From Anaerolineae bacterium CG2_30_64_16 (GTDB lineage Bacteria > Chloroflexota > Anaerolineae > CG2-30-64-16): DNA of 18,654 nucleotides. The notes beneath the pieces were generated by a model, which saw only the letters and a list, made by a program, of their open reading frames with translations, was not told the origin of the DNA and did not search any database. A program made the translations under genes and the position numbers. This document shows, piece after piece, positions 13,892-18,654 of this stretch. Location: assembly GCA_001871755.1 (NCBI GenBank), contig MNXL01000361.1, positions 1-18,654 of the forward strand, in the 5' to 3' direction. Positions within the stretch are counted from its first letter, which is position 1; every line of letters begins with the position of its first letter.

Positions 13892-14605
13892 ATGGTAGAC
13901 TCTTACGGCGCGGGCCGCGCTTTCGGGCAGCGGCTTGGCAAGCTCATCGAAGATGAGATCCATCGCCTGGCGCAGGATTGTCTCTATGGAACGGAGTTCG
14001 AGTTTCTCCCCAAAGGGCAATTGACCGATCTGCACGGCAAACTCTGCACGCACGATGGCCTGGTAGTAGATCGAGAAGGTCGTCCGTACGCCGTCATTGA
14101 AAGCAAGGTCATCCAGAAAGCCAAACACGCCACCGAGAAAGCAGCCAAGGTTGCCCGAGAGCACCCCGACTTGAAGCGGGCTCATCTGACACTCCGCTCA
14201 TCCATAGCTGTGCTCGCCGGTGACTTCACGCCGGAACCTCTGCGCATGGTTGAAGCCAGCGGAGCAAACCTCCTGTTCATTCCCCAAGGCCATCTGGCTG
14301 CTGTCTGCCGCGATTACGGGATCGGGATTCTTTGGAAGGACGACGAGGCAACCACGTATGCTGTGGCAGCGCTGGATCGTTACAATACGCTATCCCAGGA
14401 TGAGCGTAAACACTTGGGGCAACGCATCCTGGAGCCGGTGGCTGCTGAGTTACGTGAAGTGATCCTGGCGGCTATCACCGATGTGCCGGGAAATCCGGTG
14501 GTGGGCGTATGGGTAGACGTTTTCTTCCAAAGGGGAGAAATTGAGCACCATGAATTCGATAGTATTGAGGCGGCCCTGGCTTACTTACAATCGTGGGGTG
14601 AGTAA
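13892..14605 (+). CDS. Predicted PD-(D/E)XK restriction endonuclease
   Basis: This 237-residue protein has a nuclease-core signature: Asp55 (THDGLVVD), then 14 residues later the AVIESK strand with Glu70 and Lys72, matching D-x(n)-(E)-x-K. Helix-rich sequence (IQKAKHATEKAAKVAREH) follows. An upstream conserved glutamate (IEDEIHRLAQ) is also typical. The ATG at 13892 follows the methyltransferase stop by one base and has GGAGGG 5 nt upstream. No specific restriction-enzyme family is recognised; function is inferred from the motif and from the adjacent methyltransferase. The C-terminal half (150-237) shows no recognised motif and may set sequence specificity. Confidence 0.7.
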   Translation: MVDSYGAGRAFGQRLGKLIEDEIHRLAQDCLYGTEFEFLPKGQLTDLHGKLCTHDGLVVDREGRPYAVIESKVIQKAKHATEKAAKVAREHPDLKRAHLTLRSSIAVLAGDFTPEPLRMVEASGANLLFIPQGHLAAVCRDYGIGILWKDDEATTYAVAALDRYNTLSQDERKHLGQRILEPVAAELREVILAAITDVPGNPVVGVWVDVFFQRGEIEHHEFDSIEAALAYLQSWGE

Positions 14606-14610
14606 AACAT

Positions 14611-14676
14611 CACGGTGGCTCGGTCAGGAGACCGGCCACAGCCAGCCCGGATTATGGCTGTCGCTTGAGAGGATAC
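14611..14676 (+). repeat. Dispersed hairpin repeat, copy B (after the R-M-like cassette)
   Basis: The unit matches 844-899 almost exactly over its first 45 bases. It carries the same hairpin (arms 14615-14625 with a bulged T, and 14630-14639, AGGA loop). About 10 extra bases (GGCTGTCGCT) precede the shared tail TGAGAGGATAC. It begins 6 bp after the endonuclease stop, so the RNA hairpin might also help end the transcript, although no T run follows. Unlike copy A it is not mirrored on its left side. Confidence 0.8.
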
Positions 14677-14886
14677 ACAGATCGCTTTTTGGCGTATATG
14701 CACGCCTGATCGGGTCGAATCTGGCTAAAAATGACACCTTCGGAAACCTGTCAGGTCTCGACTTGAAAACGGAACGCGAAGCGAGCAACAGACGGCAATC
14801 GGGAAGCAGGAGTATAGTGTCGATTGGCCGGTAGAAAAATGGATCGAATACGATCAGCAGAATGTTACAAGAAGGAAGTCTATCCG
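14677..14886. other. Non-coding stretch, apparently decayed
   Basis: I see no supported gene here. The only structure is a near-palindrome ACCTG-T-CAGGT (about 14747-14757) flanked by GGAA and CTC, which resembles a common short dispersed dyad. The stretch between the hairpin repeat and the frameshifted small gene looks like degraded accessory DNA. Confidence 0.5.
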
Positions 14887-14998
14887 ATGATCACCGTGAC
14901 CCTGGATGATCTGCAAGAAAGCGTCCGAGATGGTCACCAATCCGCGCCTGAACGAGCAGATACGAGACTTTCAACAGTTTCTCACGGCTGACTTATAG
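14887..14998 (+). pseudogene. Frameshifted small gene, antitoxin-like style
   Basis: An ATG with an AAGGAAG site just upstream opens MITVTLDDLQE. One extra A at about 14920 shifts the frame, and the continuation in the next frame reads ASEMVTNPRLNEQIRDFQQFLTADL followed by TAG (14996-14998). Removing one base gives a smooth 36-residue protein that looks like a short antitoxin or helical accessory protein. As read, the original frame ends after 34 residues. The base could be a sequencing error in the GAAA run or a true inactivating mutation. The family is unknown. Confidence 0.4.
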
Positions 14999-15023
14999 AC
15001 CCTGGCAGATAGGTGATCCGCCG

Positions 15024-15614
15024 ATGTATCGTTTATCGAACTGGAAGCTCCACACAATATCGTGGTTGCTTACTGGAATACTGTGTGCGCTGGCATGGCT
15101 CGCCGGGTGCACGGATGGGGCTGGACCGACGGAACAACCGGCCCAGGAAGGAGAGAGCGCGATGAAACTCACCAGCTCGGCCTTCGGCGCAGGGGACATG
15201 ATCCCGCGCCGATATACTTGCGACGGCGACGACCTTTCGCCGCCGTTGGCCTGGACCGGGACGCCGGCCGGGGCCAGGGCGCTGGCGCTGATCTGCGACG
15301 ACCCGGACGCGCCAGTTGGCACGTGGGTGCATTGGGTGCTTTTCAACCTGCCGCCCAGCTTGACGCAACTGCCGGAAGGCCTGCCGGCCGCGCAGACACT
15401 GGAAAATGGCGCTATCCACGGGACCAACAGTTGGAAGCGAGTCGGCTACGGCGGCCCCTGCCCCCCTAGCGGCACGCATCGCTACTTCTTCAAGCTGTAC
15501 GCGTTGGACGCGCCGCTGACCCTGGGGAGCAACGCCACCGCCAGAGACGTGCAGGCCGCCATGAAGGGGCATGTCCTGGCCGAAGCGCAGTTGATGGGGC
15601 GATACAGGCGGTGA
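15024..15614 (+). CDS. PEBP/YbhB-YbcL family lipoprotein
   Basis: This 196-residue protein has a signal peptide with a lipobox at Cys29 (LAGC) and a short linker. The phosphatidylethanolamine-binding-protein fold spans about residues 47-196. Family motifs are PPLAWTGTPAG, ICDDPDAPVGTWVHWVLFNLP, GYGGPCPPSGTHRYFFKLYALD and the final AEAQLMGRYRR. The biochemical role of bacterial members is unsettled; ligand binding outside the membrane is plausible. AGGTGA lies before the first ATG. A second in-frame ATG at 15162 (MKLTSSAF, exactly where cytoplasmic homologues start) has an even better AAGGAGA site, so a second, unlipidated product is possible. Its stop codon lies inside the first unit of an 8-bp tandem array. 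Confidence 0.92.
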   Translation: MYRLSNWKLHTISWLLTGILCALAWLAGCTDGAGPTEQPAQEGESAMKLTSSAFGAGDMIPRRYTCDGDDLSPPLAWTGTPAGARALALICDDPDAPVGTWVHWVLFNLPPSLTQLPEGLPAAQTLENGAIHGTNSWKRVGYGGPCPPSGTHRYFFKLYALDAPLTLGSNATARDVQAAMKGHVLAEAQLMGRYRR

Positions 15615-15698
15615 CAGGGTGACACGGTGACACGGTGACATGGTGACATGGTGACATGGTGACAGGATGACACGGTGACATGGTGACAGGGTGACATG
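15611..15698. repeat. Tandem array, 11 units of 8 bp (GTGACANG type)
   Basis: Eleven contiguous octamers vary mostly at position 7 (GTGACAGG, GTGACACG, GTGACATG), with one ATGACACG. The array begins at the last codons of the PEBP gene, whose TGA is at 15612-15614. A second array of the same octamer in the opposite orientation lies at 15828-15867, so the two flank a 129-bp core. Confidence 0.93.
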
Positions 15699-15827
15699 GT
15701 GAGGTTGTCCGACGCTGTGCATCGAGACGATGCCCGCATCGGCGTCATCTTGTCACAAGCCCCCACGGTGTTGGCGGGATCGGTCACCATGTGACCCCTT
15801 CACCCTTCGGCAAGCTCAGGGCAGGCT
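15699..15827. other. Core between the opposed octamer arrays, with a dispersed-repeat fragment
   Basis: No gene is visible. Bases 15803-15819 (CCTTCGGCAAGCTCAGG) look like a very widespread dispersed bacterial repeat, and CATGTGAC sequences near 15788 continue the octamer theme. Confidence 0.45.
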
Positions 15828-15867
15828 CTTGTCACCTTGTCACCTAGTCACCTAGTCGCCTTGTCAA
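15828..15867. repeat. Inverted tandem array, 5 units of 8 bp (CTTGTCAC type)
   Basis: Units CTTGTCAC (twice), CTAGTCAC, CTAGTCGC and CTTGTCAA read on the minus strand as GTGACAAG-like octamers, the same family as 15611-15698 in reverse orientation. The array ends 17 bp before the nfeD start, so it may overlap that gene's promoter. Confidence 0.85.
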
Positions 15868-15884
15868 GTATAGCGAGGGATAAA

Positions 15885-17213
15885 ATGAAACAACGCAAGA
15901 TCGGGACACGAGCAAATTTGTGGCTGCTGGCGCTGCTGGCGGCCCAACTGACACTGGCGCTGCTGTTCGGGCCGGCCAGCGCTCAGACGACCGGCGCGGT
16001 GAAGCTGGCGACCTTCAAGGGGCCGGTGACGCCGGTGCTGGCGGAATACATCGAGCGGGCAATCGCGAACGCGGAGGTCACGGGCGCGGCTGCGCTCGTG
16101 ATCGAACTCGACACGCCGGGCGGCTCGGTCGACATCACCAAGACGCTCACCCAGCGCATGACGAGCGCGACCGTGCCGGTGATCGTCTACGTGGCGCCGC
16201 GCGGCGCGCACGCCGGCTCGGCCGGCACCTTCATCACACTGGCCGGTCACATCGCCGCGATGGCGCCGGGCAGCAGCATCGGCGCGGCCAGCCCCGTGGG
16301 CAGCGAGGGCGGCGAGCTGCCGGAGACGCTGAAGACCAAGGAGACCAACATCCTGGTCGCCGACATCAAGAACCTGGCCGCGCGGCGGGGGGAAAAGGCC
16401 GTCACCTGGGCCGCGAAGGCGGTGTCGGAAGCCGCCGCGGCCACGGCCGATGAGGCGTTGGCGCTGGGCGTGATCGACGTGGTCGCGGATGACGTGCCCG
16501 ACCTGCTGCGCCAGTTGGACGGCCGGCAGGTGATTGTTGCCGGGAAGGAGATCACCCTGCAACTCAGCGACCTGCCGATCGAGACAGTGCCGTTGAGCGG
16601 TATCGAGAACTTCCTCAACACGTTGACCAACCCGGCGCTGGCGGCCATCCTGCTGACCATCGGGCTGAACGCGATCCTGTTCGAGCTGTCCAATCCCGGC
16701 GGCTACGTCGCGGGCGTCATCGGCGTGATCTGTCTGCTGCTGGCGTTCTACGCGCTCGGAACGCTCAACGCAAACTGGGTCGGGCTGGGTTTTGTCGGGC
16801 TGGCGTTCGTGCTCTTCGTGTTGGACATCAAAGCGCCCACCCACGGCGTACTGACAATCGGAGGCATCGTGAGCTTTGTATTAGGAACGTTTATCCTCTT
16901 CAACACCTCGGAACTGGACGTGCCGTGGGCCACCATCATCGCCCTGGCGCTGGCCACAGGCGGGTTCTTCGCCTTCGCCATCGGCAAAGCCCTGGCCATC
17001 CAGCGCCGCCAGCCCACCACCGGCTTGGAAGGGATGATCGGTCAGACGGCCGAAGTGCGCAGGGCCTTGGAACCGGTCGGCACGGTGCTGGCGGAAGGTG
17101 AACTGTGGGCCGCGGAATCGGAGTCCGGGCCGATCGCGGTCGGCGAACGCGTGGTGATCACAGGCCACGATGGCTTCCGGCTACGCGTGCGCAAGCTGAC
17201 CCGAGAAGCTTGA
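15885..17213 (+). CDS. nfeD: Long-form NfeD membrane-bound serine protease
   Basis: The 442-residue protein has a signal peptide (to about ASAQ, residue 34) and a ClpP/SppA-like protease domain (about 35-205). The nucleophile region is GAHAGSAGTFI (Ser112), and the likely general base is Lys152 (KTKETN). Several membrane segments follow (about 245-395; GLNAILFELSNPGGYVAGVIG is typical), then a C-terminal OB-fold soluble domain (GMIGQTAEVRRALEPVGTVLAEGELW...). Such proteins are thought to act in membrane protein quality control with a stomatin-like (SPFH) partner, which is not adjacent here. ATG 15885 is chosen over in-frame upstream starts because GAGGG precedes it and a proper signal peptide follows. 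Confidence 0.93.
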   Translation: MKQRKIGTRANLWLLALLAAQLTLALLFGPASAQTTGAVKLATFKGPVTPVLAEYIERAIANAEVTGAAALVIELDTPGGSVDITKTLTQRMTSATVPVIVYVAPRGAHAGSAGTFITLAGHIAAMAPGSSIGAASPVGSEGGELPETLKTKETNILVADIKNLAARRGEKAVTWAAKAVSEAAAATADEALALGVIDVVADDVPDLLRQLDGRQVIVAGKEITLQLSDLPIETVPLSGIENFLNTLTNPALAAILLTIGLNAILFELSNPGGYVAGVIGVICLLLAFYALGTLNANWVGLGFVGLAFVLFVLDIKAPTHGVLTIGGIVSFVLGTFILFNTSELDVPWATIIALALATGGFFAFAIGKALAIQRRQPTTGLEGMIGQTAEVRRALEPVGTVLAEGELWAAESESGPIAVGERVVITGHDGFRLRVRKLTREA

Positions 17214-17239
17214 GGGTTACCTTCTACGAGGCTGAAATC

Positions 17240-18654
17240 ATGGCGAAACTGTCACGCAAGAAACGCAAACTGACCCGAAAACCGGCGGGCGATTCGAGCG
17301 TGCTGGCGCACCTGGAGCGCGTCATGAGCCAGGCTCAGGCGCTGCTCCACGCCAACAAGATCCACGAAGCTGTTGGATTGTTAGAGGCGAACGTCAGCCG
17401 CCTGGGTCAGTTTGCCCCGTTCCGGGCAGCGCTGGCAACCGTCTGTGGCGAGGTGGGCCGTTTCCAAGATGCCGCCCTCCACGCCCGCGTAGCCGTCGAT
17501 CTGGATCCCAAACAGGCTGACTACTACCTGCTCGCGGCCATGACTTACTTCTCAGCGGGTTATTTCTCCTTGGCGGCCCGGGCGCGACGGGAGTGGTTGC
17601 GGGCTGCCCCGCGCGGCCCGTTCTTGCTAGAGATGCGCCAACTCGATGAGAACTATCGCCGCGGGGCCGAGATGCTGCGCGCCGAATATGGGCTGCGGGA
17701 CGCAAAGACCGCCGAGGAGGCCGGCTTTCAGCTCGATGAAGGCCGCTGGGCGCTGGCGCAAAACCGTTGGAACGATGCGCTGCAATACGCGCGAGCCGCA
17801 TCAAGACTGATACCAGGTTGGCTGCCGCCGCGCAACAACGCGACGATGGCCCTGTACTATCTCGGACGATATGCCGAAGCGGTCGCCGAGGCGGAGGCGG
17901 TGCTGCGCGACGGGGACCCAGACAACATTCACGCGTTGAGCAACCTGGTGCGTTGCCACACCATCCTGGGTAATCCTGCCCGGGCCGACGAATACGGTGA
18001 CCGGCTGGCGCGCCTCCCCTTGTCCAGCGACCCCGCCAACGTTGCCAAGCAGATCGAGGGGTTATGTCTCCTCGATCGCGATGTCGAGATCGAACGCATA
18101 CTGGTGGAAGCCGAAACGGAATTCGAAGAGCTGCCAGCGGACCTGTACGTGCATTGGGGAATCGTCGCGGCCAACGCCGGCAGGCAGCCGGAGGCGCTGG
18201 CGCATCTCCAGCGCGCCCAGCAGGCCGGAGTGAAGTCACAGATCCTGCAAGAAACGTTGGCGGCCGTGCAAGCTGGCCAGCCAGGGCTGGGGATCGCCGA
18301 TCGCTTCTCCCACACCCACTACGTCGATTTGATCGACCGCGACGCCATCGACAAAACCGTCAACCTGATGGCCCAGGAGAAGGAGGCCGGGAAGCGCGAT
18401 GACCGCGCCTGGGCCGAGCTGCTGCGCCGCTACCCACAACTTCCCCTCGTCGCCCGCAAAATGCTCTACGAGGCGCCCAAAGCGGTGATCCCGATGGTGG
18501 AGTTGCTGGTGGCCCTCCGCACCCCCGACGCGGTTGCCGCGTTGCATGAATTCGTTTCCGGACAGCCTGGCGAGCAAGACGATCGTATGGCCGCGCTGCG
18601 GATCATGCAGCAAACCGGCATCCTGTCACGTGGTACCCAGATCGAGATGTGGAT
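17240..18654 (+). CDS. TPR-repeat protein, runs off the window end
   Basis: The frame is open from ATG 17240 (GAGG 9 nt upstream) to the end of the window, 471 codons without a stop. After a very basic N terminus (MAKLSRKKRKLTRKP) it is almost all helical. It has tetratricopeptide-like units such as EAVGLLEANVSRLGQFAPFRAALATVCGEVGRFQDAALHARVAVDLDP (about 45-92) and further ones near 165-240 (WALAQNRWNDALQYARAASRLIP; YYLGRYAEAVAEAEAVLRDGDPDNIHALSNL). The N terminus has no signal peptide, so it is probably a cytoplasmic protein-binding scaffold. It starts 26 bp after nfeD and may share its transcript. The specific function is unknown. Confidence 0.85.
   Translation, partial: MAKLSRKKRKLTRKPAGDSSVLAHLERVMSQAQALLHANKIHEAVGLLEANVSRLGQFAPFRAALATVCGEVGRFQDAALHARVAVDLDPKQADYYLLAAMTYFSAGYFSLAARARREWLRAAPRGPFLLEMRQLDENYRRGAEMLRAEYGLRDAKTAEEAGFQLDEGRWALAQNRWNDALQYARAASRLIPGWLPPRNNATMALYYLGRYAEAVAEAEAVLRDGDPDNIHALSNLVRCHTILGNPARADEYGDRLARLPLSSDPANVAKQIEGLCLLDRDVEIERILVEAETEFEELPADLYVHWGIVAANAGRQPEALAHLQRAQQAGVKSQILQETLAAVQAGQPGLGIADRFSHTHYVDLIDRDAIDKTVNLMAQEKEAGKRDDRAWAELLRRYPQLPLVARKMLYEAPKAVIPMVELLVALRTPDAVAALHEFVSGQPGEQDDRMAALRIMQQTGILSRGTQIEMW

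Noticed and set aside
15482..15790. Minus-strand frames with repeated MSPCHHVT-like peptide across the octamer array
   Set aside because: The pattern comes from translating an 8-bp tandem repeat, whose three-unit period yields an 8-residue repeat. It is not a repeat protein; the CHxV motif is not a haem site.
15611..15867. Possible CRISPR array
   Set aside because: Units are 8 bp and contiguous, without unique spacers, and there are no cas genes.
17394..18239. Minus-strand 281-codon frame opposite the TPR gene
   Set aside because: The plus frame from 17240 is open throughout and encodes regular TPR helices; the minus frame is a proline/arginine-rich shadow.

Overview
The window is a GC-rich chromosomal segment, most likely from a Chloroflexota bacterium (Anaerolineae-like). 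This rests on the gene content, the lipoprotein with a long EVTRVVEK-type tether, the many dispersed short repeats and the general protein style. No rRNA or other phylogenetic marker is present, so the assignment is an inference.

Layout. Bases 1-1693 form a near-perfect inverted repeat centred on base 847. The left arm carries a truncated, inverted copy of atpG, and the right arm carries the start of the intact atpG (914-1798). The rest of the F1 part of an ATP synthase operon follows on the plus strand: atpD (2400-3806) and atpC (4514-4975). Each gap between these genes is filled by a small toxin-antitoxin-like pair: hicBA between atpG and atpD, and a BrnT-like toxin plus a CopG-antitoxin/zinc-ribbon protein between atpD and atpC. 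The inserted genes are tightly joined to the ATP synthase genes. hicA overlaps the atpD start by 8 nt, and the atpC ribosome-binding site begins inside the stop codon of the zinc-ribbon gene. This is the most unusual thing in the window.

A probable terminator, then mreB with its own promoter and a very strong terminator (5014-6185), close the plus-strand block. Next is a minus-strand block. In transcription order it holds a NYN-domain/HEAT-repeat protein (10610-9696), a BlaI-type repressor and an M56 (BlaR1-like) membrane peptidase that overlap by 4 nt (9613-8196), and a multihaem cytochrome c lipoprotein with an ethylbenzene-dehydrogenase-type domain (8053-6218). blaI has a perfect-consensus sigma-70 promoter that overlaps the stop codon of the NYN gene.

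Transcription switches back to plus at a long imperfect hairpin element (10637-10732) followed by a clear promoter for nadE, a glutamine-dependent NAD+ synthetase (10838-12496). A two-gene restriction-modification-like cassette follows (SPPY methyltransferase 12589-13890, PD-(D/E)XK nuclease 13892-14605). It ends at a second copy of the hairpin repeat that forms the centre of the left-end palindrome. A decayed 400-bp stretch with a frameshifted small gene leads to a PEBP/YbhB-like lipoprotein, a pair of opposed 8-bp tandem arrays, a long-form NfeD membrane protease, and a TPR protein that runs off the end.

The core genes (ATP synthase, mreB, nadE, nfeD) are ordinary. The accessory layer (two TA-like pairs inside an essential operon, the R-M pair and several repeat families) is what deserves attention. 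The inverted repeat at the left end is at least as likely to be an assembly or amplification fold-back as a real rearrangement.
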